This document shows, piece by piece, positions 17,113 through 25,208 of a DNA stretch of 64,000 bases; the first letter of the stretch is position 1; each line of letters starts with the position of its first letter. Where the stretch lies: NCBI RefSeq assembly GCF_000348905.1, contig NZ_AOFT01000006.1, forward strand, positions 120,437-184,436, in the 5' to 3' direction. This stretch comes from Bhargavaea cecembensis DSE10. Its GTDB lineage: Bacteria > Bacillota > Bacilli > Bacillales_A > Planococcaceae. The notes beneath the pieces are model-generated. The model had not been told where the DNA came from. It did no database searches and saw nothing but the letters and a program-made list of their open reading frames with translations. The translations under genes and the position numbers were made by a program.

Positions 17113-18321
17113 ATGAGCCAATATCAGGAAGCAATCGATCTCCATGAGCAGTGGCAGGGAAAACTCTCTGTCACAGTCAAGCCGGAAATCAATAATATGA
17201 ATGACTTGAGTCTAGCGTATTCCCCTGGTGTTGCGGGTCCGTGCATCGAAATTGCAGCGCGGAAAGAAGACGTCTATCGGTATACATCCAAAGGAAATCT
17301 GGTGGCTGTCATAAGTAACGGCACAGCTGTACTGGGGCTTGGCAACATTGGTCCGGAGGCTTCCCTGCCTGTCATGGAGGGCAAGTCGGCGCTGTTCAAA
17401 CGATTTGCTGATATCAACTCCGTACCGTTGATTCTGGATGCCGCGAATCCTGAGGTTTTTATCCAGACCGTCAAAGCCATTGCGCCGTCATTTGGGGGAA
17501 TCAACCTGGAAGACATTGCTGCACCGGAGTGTTTCTATATTGAAGAGTCGCTAAAGCAAGCGTTGGATATTCCTGTTTTTCATGACGATCAGCACGGCAC
17601 TGCAATCGTTGTAGTGGCTGCTCTTATTAATGCCGGGCGCCTGGTTAACCGAAATATAAGTGAAATGAGAGTAGTCATAAATGGAGCGGGTTCAGCGGGG
17701 ATTGCAATAGTGAAGTTGCTGAATGAATTCGGGGTCAGAAACGTCATTATGTGCGATACGGCTGGTGCCATCTATGAAGGAAGGCCAGAACGCATGAACT
17801 CGGTTAAGGAAGAAGTCGCCCGTTTCACGAATCCTGAACTGGCCAAGGGTGATCTCATAGACGTTCTTAAAGGCGCGGATGTGTTCATAGGAGTTTCTTC
17901 CGGCGGTGCATTAACTTCAGAAATGGTCGCCGGAATGAATGAAGATCCCATTGTATTCGCCATGGCCAATCCAGTGCCGGAGATTATGCCGGAAGAAGCG
18001 AAGGCCGCCGGTGTACGAATCATCGGGACGGGCCGCTCAGACTATCCAAATCAAATTAATAATGTATTGGCGTTTCCTGGTGTGTTTAGGGGGGCTTTAT
18101 TAGCACGTGCGAGCAAGATCAATGAAGAAATGAAAAAAGCAGCGGCGACAGCAATCGCTGGCCTGATCAGTGATAAGGAACTGCGCCCAGACTATATAAT
18201 CCCCAATCCGTTTGATGAAAGAGTCGTTAAACAAGTGGCTAAGCGTGTAAGTGAGGCCGCTTATCAATCGGGAGCGGCAAAAAAGAATCGTTCTAATGAA
18301 GAAAAGATGATTCTGCGATGA
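17113..18321 (+). CDS. NAD(P)-dependent malic enzyme
   Basis: A 402-residue malic enzyme of the short bacterial type without a phosphotransacetylase domain. Visible are LSLAYSPGVAGPC, the Tyr/Lys-bearing EGKSALFKRFA, the divalent-metal region INLEDIAAPECF and HDDQHGTA, the Rossmann motif VINGAGSAGIAI, and FAMANPVPEI. It oxidatively decarboxylates malate to pyruvate. ATG at 17113 after AGGAGGAAT. It sits between the dihydroorotase and aspartase genes, so its probable role is removing malate formed from fumarate and supplying pyruvate and NAD(P)H, possibly reductant for the PyrDK step. Its stop overlaps aspA by ATGA. Confidence 0.93.
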   Translation: MSQYQEAIDLHEQWQGKLSVTVKPEINNMNDLSLAYSPGVAGPCIEIAARKEDVYRYTSKGNLVAVISNGTAVLGLGNIGPEASLPVMEGKSALFKRFADINSVPLILDAANPEVFIQTVKAIAPSFGGINLEDIAAPECFYIEESLKQALDIPVFHDDQHGTAIVVVAALINAGRLVNRNISEMRVVINGAGSAGIAIVKLLNEFGVRNVIMCDTAGAIYEGRPERMNSVKEEVARFTNPELAKGDLIDVLKGADVFIGVSSGGALTSEMVAGMNEDPIVFAMANPVPEIMPEEAKAAGVRIIGTGRSDYPNQINNVLAFPGVFRGALLARASKINEEMKKAAATAIAGLISDKELRPDYIIPNPFDERVVKQVAKRVSEAAYQSGAAKKNRSNEEKMILR

Positions 18322-19715
18322 CGGATAAACAGGTACGTATAGAAAGGGATTTTCTCGGATCCATCGAAATTGATGATCGCTCATATTATGGAATTCAAAC
18401 ATTGCGAGCGGTGGAGAACTTTCCGATTACAGGTTATTCAATTCATCCGGAACTAATCCGTGCATTAGGGATGATTAAAAAGGCTTCGGCACTGGCCAAC
18501 AGGAAAACAGGTCGTTTGGAAAATGGAATCGCAGCGGCTATCTGCATCGCTTCCGATGAAGTCATCGAGGGACAGTTAACAAGTCAGTTTATTGTAGATC
18601 CAATTCAGGGAGGTGCAGGCACCTCCATTAACATGAATGCCAATGAAGTGATTGCCAATCGGGCACTCGAACTACTAGGTCATCAGAAGGGGAGATATTC
18701 AATAATAAGTCCGAACACACATATCAACATGTCCCAGTCAACCAACGATGTATTTCCCACGGCCATCCACCTTGCTGTCCTGCGTTTGTTGGATGGTGTA
18801 ATTGAAGAGTTGGAGGGATTAGTTGGAGCTTTTTCGTCAAAAGCAATGGAGTTTGATGACGTTATTAAGATCGGGCGTACACACCTTCAGGACGCTGTGC
18901 CAATCCGATTGGGGCAAGAGTTCGGCGCTTATGCCAACGTTCTTCGCCGTGACCTGAATCGTATTCGCCGGACGCGTGAACCGCTACTATTTGTTAATCT
19001 AGGTGCGACTGCGGTTGGGACCGGGTTGAATGCAGATCCGGACTATGTAAGGTTGTCAATAAAGCACTTAGCTGAAATCAGTGGTTACCCACTTGAAACT
19101 GTGGACCATTTAGTGGATGGCACTCAGAATACGGATGGTTACACAGAAGTTTCAGCAGCCCTCAAAATCTGCATGGTCAATATCTCGAAAATCTCCAATG
19201 ACCTAAGACTGATGGCTTCCGGTCCTAGAGCTGGTTTGAATGAACTTAATCTTCCACCGAGACAGCCTGGATCATCCATCATGCCCGGAAAGGTAAATCC
19301 GGTCATCCCAGAAGTGATGAACCAGATCGCCTTTCAGGTGATTGGCAATGATCATACCATCACACTAGCATCCGAAGCAGGGCAAATGGAGTTAAATGTC
19401 ATGGAGCCAGTCCTGGTGTTCAACCTGCTGCAGTCGCTGTCAATTATGAAAAACGGGTTCCATGTGTTCAAAAATTACTGTATCGAGGGGATTACACCAA
19501 ACGAAGACAGGATGAGGGAAAATGTGAATCAGAGCATCGGTTTGATTACGGCCATTAATCCTCATATCGGATATGAGCAATCTGCTGAGATTGCGAGAGA
19601 AGCTTTAGTAACCGGCAAGCCAATCAGAGAAATCTGTCTGGACCGAAATATCTTGGATGCAGTCGTTTTGGAACAGGTTCTGGATCCGTTTCAGATGACC
19701 GGAGCTAAGAGTTGA
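18318..19715 (+). CDS. aspA: Aspartate ammonia-lyase
   Basis: A 465-residue member of the aspartase/fumarase superfamily, converting L-aspartate to fumarate and ammonia. Diagnostic stretches are GAGTSINMNANEVIANRA, SQSTNDVFPTA, KIGRTHLQDAVP and the signature loop GSSIMPGKVNP carrying the catalytic Ser. The N-terminal ERDFLGSIEIDDRSYYGIQT matches aspartases better than class II fumarases. Translationally coupled to the malic enzyme gene. Last gene of the orotate-like operon: with the carbamoylase product aspartate as substrate, it completes release of the second nitrogen. Confidence 0.93.
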   Translation: MTDKQVRIERDFLGSIEIDDRSYYGIQTLRAVENFPITGYSIHPELIRALGMIKKASALANRKTGRLENGIAAAICIASDEVIEGQLTSQFIVDPIQGGAGTSINMNANEVIANRALELLGHQKGRYSIISPNTHINMSQSTNDVFPTAIHLAVLRLLDGVIEELEGLVGAFSSKAMEFDDVIKIGRTHLQDAVPIRLGQEFGAYANVLRRDLNRIRRTREPLLFVNLGATAVGTGLNADPDYVRLSIKHLAEISGYPLETVDHLVDGTQNTDGYTEVSAALKICMVNISKISNDLRLMASGPRAGLNELNLPPRQPGSSIMPGKVNPVIPEVMNQIAFQVIGNDHTITLASEAGQMELNVMEPVLVFNLLQSLSIMKNGFHVFKNYCIEGITPNEDRMRENVNQSIGLITAINPHIGYEQSAEIAREALVTGKPIREICLDRNILDAVVLEQVLDPFQMTGAKS

Positions 19716-19753
19716 GGTTGTCCTTACGCCAATGAAAAATTTAAAAACATTTT

Positions 19754-19787
19754 AAAGCTCCCAAACCTAACCTGGGGGCTTTGTCTT
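19754..19787 (+). terminator. Terminator after aspA
   Basis: A 9-bp stem AAAGCTCCC with GGGGGCTTT (one G-U), loop of 11, followed by TGTCTT. The U-tract is weak, but the position marks the end of the operon. Confidence 0.55.
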
Positions 19788-19996
19788 AATGCGCAAGGCA
19801 TAAGGTTTATCCGCTGTTCACCTTAGATTAAATATTTGTCCGAGTGCGACACCATTTTACCAAGAGGGAATGCCGATTTAATCTAGTATGAGAGACACTA
19901 TGTCTATTTGAAGGATTGGACGATTTACACAACGTATAGGGACTTTTCGGCTATTAAAGTTTATAATATGGTGAATTAACGAACTGTTTTGACTTT

Positions 19997-20012
19997 TTGT
20001 AAGCGCTTTTAT
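19997..20012. promoter_or_regulatory. cre-like site before P1 peptidase operon
   Basis: TTGTAAGCGCTTTTAT matches the CcpA cre consensus (WTGNAANCGNWNNCW) with one mismatch. It lies 26 bp before the GTG start and downstream of a TATAAT at 19962-19967, where a bound repressor would block elongation. CcpA binding is inferred. Confidence 0.5.
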
Positions 20013-20037
20013 TTACAATCTTAAGGGGGAGAAGTAA

Positions 20038-21129
20038 GTGGATGCAAGAGAGTTGGGCATCCCGTTTGAGGGGGAACCAGGAGAGTACAATGCAATAACG
20101 GATGTGCCGGGGGTCCAAGTAGGGTATTCGACCATTATTGAAGGGGAAGGGGCACTTGAAGTCGGCAAGGGTCCTATTCGGACAGGAGTGACCGCAATCC
20201 TTCCTAGGGGCGATAATAAAACCCTTCAACCTGTGTGGGCTGGTATGTACGCACTAAACGGAAATGGGGAAATGACGGGAACCCATTGGATTCATGACGC
20301 AGGATACTTCTTAAGCCCGATCTGTATCTCTAATACTCACGCAGTCGGAACCGTTCATCATTCGGTAACGAAGTGGATGATTAACAAGTATCAGAACCAG
20401 TATCACAATGAACATTTATGGATTATGCCGGTAGTAGCAGAAACGTATGACGGTATCCTCAACGATATCAATGGCCTACATGTAAGAGAGGAGCATGTCT
20501 TCGAGGCCTTGAATACTGCGAATACCGGGAAAATTAAACAGGGTAATGTCGGCGGCGGTACAGGCATGATTTGTTATGAATTCAAGGGGGGCACAGGGAC
20601 TTCTTCGCGCAAACTTGAGGTTGATGGAGAGACTTATCATGTCGGTGTCCTCGTACAGGCTAATCACGGCAAGAGGGATTGGTTGACTGTTGCAGGTGTC
20701 CCGGTAGGCAAGCATCTTACGGAAGACACTATTAACGGGAAGGAAATGGGTTCAATCATTGTTGTAATCGGTACGGATATCCCAATGCTGCCTCATCAGC
20801 TAAAGCGGATGGCTAAACGGGCCGCAATAGGGATCGGTCGTTCCGGTACTCCTGGGGGAAATGATTCCGGTGATATCTTCCTGGCTTTTTCTACAGCGAA
20901 TGAGATGGAAATCCCTCATAAAGAGAAAACTCGTCTGAACATGGAATGTATCAATGATGAATGCTTTGATCCGATTTATGAGCAGACAGTACATGCAGTG
21001 GATGAAGCCATTATCAATGCGATGGTATCTGCAGAAGATATGACGACATTGAAACCGGAAGGAAAAGTTGTTAAAGCAATTAATCATAATGACTTGGTTG
21101 GTGTCCTAAGAGAATATAAGCGGATCTAA
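20038..21129 (+). CDS. P1 family (S58) peptidase, DmpA/BapA-like
   Basis: An N-terminal-nucleophile aminopeptidase family protein of 363 residues. Family features are ITDVPGVQVGYSTI, RTGVTAILPRG, THWIHDAGYFLSPICISNTHAVGTVHHS, GNVGGGTGMICYEFKGGTGTSS and the GNDSGDIFLAF box whose Ser is the expected autoprocessing nucleophile after Asn-Asp. Known members release N-terminal D- or beta-amino acids from amides and small peptides. GTG start with AAGGGGGA nine bases before. It forms an operon with an SSS symporter and a 59-residue membrane protein, implying uptake and cytoplasmic cleavage of a small amide or peptide. Confidence 0.9.
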   Translation: MDARELGIPFEGEPGEYNAITDVPGVQVGYSTIIEGEGALEVGKGPIRTGVTAILPRGDNKTLQPVWAGMYALNGNGEMTGTHWIHDAGYFLSPICISNTHAVGTVHHSVTKWMINKYQNQYHNEHLWIMPVVAETYDGILNDINGLHVREEHVFEALNTANTGKIKQGNVGGGTGMICYEFKGGTGTSSRKLEVDGETYHVGVLVQANHGKRDWLTVAGVPVGKHLTEDTINGKEMGSIIVVIGTDIPMLPHQLKRMAKRAAIGIGRSGTPGGNDSGDIFLAFSTANEMEIPHKEKTRLNMECINDECFDPIYEQTVHAVDEAIINAMVSAEDMTTLKPEGKVVKAINHNDLVGVLREYKRI

Positions 21130-21144
21130 TAAGGGGGATCTTCG

Positions 21145-22653
21145 ATGACGGGGCAATTAACAGGATATTTAATTCTACTTGTTTTTGCAGTTATTCTGAT
21201 TGGCATTTCAGCTTTAATCAATAAGAATAACAAACTGAACCGAGTCGATGAATTGCTGACGGCAGGGCGCGGAATTCCGTTTGGTTTCATTGCAGCAAGT
21301 GTATTTGTTGCTTGGGTTTGGGCTGGTTCCCTTATGGGTGCGGGGGAAGCTGGAATTTGGTACGGCGTAAGCGGAGGATTCAATTATGCATGGGGTGCAG
21401 CGCTTCCGTTCCTATTGTTCATCCCAATCGCGCTACGGATCCGTAAAATCATGCCTAAGTCCACAACGTTCATAGAGTTTATTAGAGAGCGATTTGGTGC
21501 TAGGCTAGCCAATACATTCCTGGTTTTTGGTATCTGTTTGGTTCTCTATGTTTGTGTGATGCAGGCGGTCGGGATTGCATATGCATTTGAATACACATTC
21601 GGACTCAACTTTAAGATCACGGCATTCCTCGCCTCGATGCTCTTCGCCAGTTTTATTGCCATCGCAGGACTTCGGGGTTCCATCTATAACTCAGTGTTCC
21701 AGTTCTTCGTCATTATGCTAGTTGTTTTTGTTACTGTTCCATTTATCGTGAAAGAGCTCGGAGTCGCACACATCTTTGAATCGTTAAATATCATTGCTAC
21801 CGATGCGTCACACCCTGAACATAATGCTGATGCACTAAACTTCTTCAGTACAGCTGGACTCCGGTACGGACTGTCTGCGGTCGTGATTGCAATGGGGCAA
21901 GTATTGCTGAGCCAGAGCTACTACTCAACTGCTGCTTCAGCTAAAAGTACCAAGAGCCTGTTTTGGGCATACCTGATTGGTACAGTGGTTGCGTGGATGC
22001 CGATTCCCATCATTTTCGGCAATGTTGTCGGTGGGGGGTTCCATGCCCTTGGCCTTACTTCGGGCGACGTTCCGGTTGATAGTGGAGCAGCACCGTACAT
22101 CTTCCAACTGGTTCTCGGTGATTTCGGGGCAGTTGCATTCGTCATCCTGATCTTAATGACGGGAATTACAACAGGCGGAAACGGATTGGCCGGGCTTCAG
22201 GCAATGTTTACACTCGATCTATATAAGCGTTACATCCGTCGTGATGCAACGGAGGAACAGCAGACAAAGTTTGGCCGAATGATTATTCTCGTCGCGGGAG
22301 CAGTGATCGGCTTTGCTGCTACATTCCTGGATGGAGTTTCTCTTCTCATGATCGATATCTTCAGTGGTATTCTTTTCGCAGCTCCTGCTGCAGCTCTGAT
22401 TCTCGGTCTCTGGCTGGATAAAATCAACAGCAAGGTCGCATTTGCATCAATTATCATCGGTTTGGGTTCCGGTCTTGCAGCATTCGCCCTAATCTCCGAT
22501 GATGAACTGAATTGGTTCGTCGGAAATATGTTTTCCCTCATACTGCCGTTTATCGTGCTGCTTGTGTCGATTCCCTTTACGAAAGAGCGCTTCGATTACA
22601 ATGTGCTCAGTAACTATGAACCGTCCCATGACCTAGGAAAAGGAGGAGCTTAA
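21145..22653 (+). CDS. Sodium:solute symporter (SSS family)
   Basis: A 502-residue permease with about 13 hydrophobic segments and the inverted-repeat LeuT-like architecture of the SSS family. Recognisable are the N-terminal DELLTAGRGIPFGFIAASVFVAWVWAGSLMGAGEAGIWYGVSGG, AIAGLRGSIYNSVFQFFVIML and the Ser/Thr-rich SQSYYSTAASAKSTKS. The general look is that of the urea/amide-type branch, but the substrate is not certain. It begins 15 bp after the P1 peptidase with a ribosome site in AAGGGGGATC, and its stop is followed with no gap by a small membrane-protein gene. Confidence 0.93.
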   Translation: MTGQLTGYLILLVFAVILIGISALINKNNKLNRVDELLTAGRGIPFGFIAASVFVAWVWAGSLMGAGEAGIWYGVSGGFNYAWGAALPFLLFIPIALRIRKIMPKSTTFIEFIRERFGARLANTFLVFGICLVLYVCVMQAVGIAYAFEYTFGLNFKITAFLASMLFASFIAIAGLRGSIYNSVFQFFVIMLVVFVTVPFIVKELGVAHIFESLNIIATDASHPEHNADALNFFSTAGLRYGLSAVVIAMGQVLLSQSYYSTAASAKSTKSLFWAYLIGTVVAWMPIPIIFGNVVGGGFHALGLTSGDVPVDSGAAPYIFQLVLGDFGAVAFVILILMTGITTGGNGLAGLQAMFTLDLYKRYIRRDATEEQQTKFGRMIILVAGAVIGFAATFLDGVSLLMIDIFSGILFAAPAAALILGLWLDKINSKVAFASIIIGLGSGLAAFALISDDELNWFVGNMFSLILPFIVLLVSIPFTKERFDYNVLSNYEPSHDLGKGGA

Positions 22654-22833
22654 ATGTCATTAGAAACATTCTCGTTCTTTTACTACTTCGTCTTTATCTG
22701 GGGTGGTGCCGGAATGCTGTTCATTGCTGTAGTCCTGATTAGAGAGATGTTGCAAATGGGCAAAAAAGCAGATGACATGGAAGCTGAATTGAGTAAGGCG
22801 AAAGCAATTGGGTCGGAGGAATCTACGATATAG
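22654..22833 (+). CDS. 59-residue single-pass membrane protein, SSS accessory candidate
   Basis: The ATG follows the symporter stop codon directly, and its ribosome site AAAAGGAGGAG lies within the symporter's last codons. The product starts MSLETFSFFYYFVFIWGGAG, has one hydrophobic helix (about residues 8-28) and a charged, predicted cytoplasmic tail ending GSEESTI. No homology is known to me. The strong ribosome site, zero spacing and following terminator argue for a true gene, probably a small subunit stabilising or modulating the symporter. It is short enough to be missed by length-filtered gene calling. Confidence 0.75.
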   Translation: MSLETFSFFYYFVFIWGGAGMLFIAVVLIREMLQMGKKADDMEAELSKAKAIGSEESTI

Positions 22834-22874
22834 GGATTTGGCAAAATTATATTTAATGAGCTAAATATATGACC

Positions 22875-22904
22875 CTCTTCCCGAACTTTGGGGAGAGTTT
22901 TTTC
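22875..22904 (+). terminator. Terminator of the P1 peptidase-SSS operon
   Basis: CTCTTCCC, 7-nt loop, GGGGAGAG (one G-U), then six T residues. Confidence 0.85.
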
Positions 22905-23051
22905 TTGATAAAGAATTAATATAGTAACACAATAAAAGGAGACAACTCCTTTAAAAACCACAATGTCCCATTACCTTAGAAACCTAAACATTCGTTGTAA
23001 GGTTTAATAGAGGGAAAATGACCATATAATTTATGGATAGCGGGTGATATA

Positions 23052-24155
23052 ATGGATGAATTTATTGAGTATTTGGAAACGAACATCACTAATCTTCGTT
23101 TAGTAAGGGCTCATGAATTTCAAAATCATGCTAATTATAATTACGAAATGTTTGCCTTAAAACATCAAATTAGTACAGACGGTTGTGAACTAAGAAAACC
23201 AATTCTACAGTCCGTTGAAAACTATGGAGAATGGCTTGGTTATATTGAAGAAAGGGCTCTATCAACTACTAATTCTGTGTTGCGTTCTCGCTATAACGAT
23301 ATTCTGTGGGTGTACAGAAAAGAGGGATCGGCACAATCAATTAGGGTGGGCAATGTTAAAGATAAGTGTGAGTTAGCAATTTCAGACTATATAGAATTAG
23401 CGAAGTCGAGACTATTAAGAATTGAGGATGATAAACATCTGTTGTATAACCTTACAACATATTTATTTAGACCTTGGTGTTTAACCAAGCAAATAAATAG
23501 CGCTAAGAAGGATAGTTTAATTCAAATAATGATTGATGTTGAGGCCACAATTGAAGAGGATGGAAAAATAGGATTATGGGGCTTCTCATATGAAAATTTA
23601 ATAAAAAATACTTCTGTTACTTTGTCAGATGAACAAAAAAGAGAAGTGATACAACTAATAGATAGAAGAGTTAATCGGCTAGACCTAAGAGAGTTTCATC
23701 CATTAATGCATGGAGTGACTAAGTTACTTGAATATTATAGGGATGACCCAAAGAAGCAGTTGGAGTACCTTGACATTTTAGAAAAGAGCGCTGAATTGGG
23801 GGATGAAATGCCTTTTCGTACCCAGTACCGCTATGAACAACTCATAAAGTTATATCATAAGTACGATTTCAAGGAAAGAAAAGAAATGGCATTAATTAAT
23901 TATCAAAAGCATGGCAAGGAGATAGTTAAGAATCTAGCCAAAATCGAAAGAGGAACGGAAATTAGTCGTGATACGCATCAGACTCTCTTAAATTTGTTAT
24001 ATAACGAAGATCATCAAAAACATTTGATGAATATTACATACAATTTCTTTAGAAATAACAGAAAAGAAGCAGAAAGGCTAAAAAGTAAAGAAGAGAGAAT
24101 GTCCTATATCAAAACTATAACCTCCAATGGCAATGCAAATTGCAATTTTTGTTAA
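23052..24155 (+). pseudogene. DUF4209-type protein, N-terminal part (frameshifted)
   Basis: 367 codons of a hydrophilic, largely helical protein, markedly A+T-rich compared with its neighbours. I do not recognise an enzyme. The frame ends abruptly with NGNANCNFC, and the C-terminal domain continues at once in another frame (24140-24631). Read together the two give a protein of roughly 520 residues ending in the RNxxxHG motif of DUF4209 proteins, so this is most likely one gene broken by a single frameshift near 24130-24155. A sequencing error is possible; the A/T-rich GCAAATTGCAATTTTTG there is prone to slippage. The low GC suggests horizontal acquisition. Confidence 0.65.
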
Positions 24156-24631
24156 TTTCACTTGCGGATTTTGCCGCGAAACATGAAATGAAAGATAGTA
24201 AGAGATGGGATGAAATATTATATGACGATCTCTTATACAAAGGCCAACAACAAATATTTTCGAGAATAACAAATGCCTTTGTAAAAGAGGATCATATCTC
24301 TATGTGCTATCTATCTATACCTGTCATTGAAAATGCTCTTAGAAATTTATTGTTCTTATGTGATCGATCTATTTATGAAGAAAGTAAAGAGGATGCATAT
24401 GAAAATGTTAAGTTAACACGAATTCTAAAAACATTAGAAGAGTATTTGGATGAAGACATAATTTTTATACTTAGATTTATTCTTAATGAAAAGGCAGGGT
24501 TAAATCTAAGAAATAGACTTGCTCATGGGCTTATAAATGATGCAGAAATTAATGTTGGAACTTCGACTACATTGTTTTATGTATTAATGATTTTAAGGTT
24601 TCTTGTAAATTCTTCTCATCAGAATGAGTAG
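24140..24631 (+). pseudogene. DUF4209-type protein, C-terminal part (frameshifted)
   Basis: 163 codons continuing the preceding gene in a different frame, with no ATG or ribosome site of its own (the first usable codon is TTG). It contains SLADFAAKHEM, YLSIPVIENALRNLLFL and LNLRNRLAHGLIND; RNRLAHG matches the conserved RNxxxHG motif of DUF4209, a HEPN-like helical domain. Such HEPN-type motifs often act as RNase centres in defence-related proteins, but no function is shown for this one. A one- or two-base correction would restore the full protein. Confidence 0.65.
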
Positions 24632-24693
24632 AAGGATAAGAAATAGAATACTTAACATAATTGTTTGGATGATAATTCGACTGTCAATGCCAA

Positions 24694-24807
24694 ATGTCCG
24701 TTAGTTGCTTGGGACCGAGCCGCAGGATTTGTGAAAAGCGAGCAGATCACTTCAAAGAATTTTTGGAGAACAGCTTTATGGACGCCAAGGAAGAGTGGGA
24801 GGATTAA
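24694..24807 (+). pseudogene. Possible 3' remnant of an unidentified gene
   Basis: A frame ending at TAA (24805-24807) reads LGPSRRICEKRADHFKEFLE then NSFMDAKEEWED. It has the charged amphipathic look of a real protein C-terminus, with cysteines upstream. There is no ribosome site before the ATG at 24694 and no extended frame upstream, so it appears to be a decayed gene end. The rest of 24632-25016 shows nothing else I can support. Confidence 0.3.
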
Positions 24808-25016
24808 TTACTATTCATATATTGTTAGGGACTGCTGTATTCACTGTAAGCATTCGATAGCGTTAAGTATTAGCTTAAAAAATCTAATCTGAACAAAAAT
24901 AGGAAGTGAGATGGTTCTAAAGGTAGGAGGGCAGGCTGGGACTTAAGGATAAAGAATTTTATCCAGTCTGGACCTCATTGACCCATCTACTTTAAGGTGT
25001 TAAACTACTAAATAGT

Positions 25017-25047
25017 TTGACTAACTAACAACTTAAAATATTATATA
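25017..25047 (+). promoter_or_regulatory. Promoter of the orphan S-box leader
   Basis: TTGACT at 25017-25022 and a -10-like ATTATA/TATATA at 25040-25047 (17-19 bp spacing) directly precede the riboswitch. Confidence 0.5.
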
Positions 25048-25156
25048 CTTCTTATCCAGAGCGGCGGAGGGACTGGCCCGACGATGCCCGGCAACCGGCA
25101 GGCGAAAGCTTGTATCGGTGCTAATTCCTGTGGGAGTGATCCCAGAAGATGAGAAG
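25048..25156 (+). promoter_or_regulatory. SAM-I (S-box) riboswitch aptamer, orphan
   Basis: The S-box core is plain: P1 5' strand CTTCTTATC (25048-25056), then AGAGCGGCGGAGGGACTGG, CCCGACGATGCCCGGCAACC, GGTGCTAATTCC and the P1 3' strand GATGAGAAG (25148-25156, nine pairs with one G-U). Established knowledge: this class binds S-adenosylmethionine and ends transcription of methionine or cysteine genes. Here no plus-strand gene follows; the terminator runs into the 3' end of a minus-strand LysR gene. An alternative pairing GAAGAGT (25153-25159) with ACTCTTC (25181-25187) would form the antiterminator, so the switch looks intact. Confidence 0.92.
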
Positions 25157-25176
25157 AGTCCGCCGATATCATCGCC

Positions 25177-25208
25177 ACGCACTCTTCTTATGAGTGCGTT
25201 TTTTATTT
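25177..25208 (+). terminator. S-box expression-platform terminator
   Basis: ACGCACTC (25177-25184) pairs with GAGTGCGT (25192-25199), followed by TTTTTTATTT. Its 5' strand is shared with the antiterminator pairing. The U-tract overlaps the stop codon of the convergent LysR gene. Confidence 0.88.
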
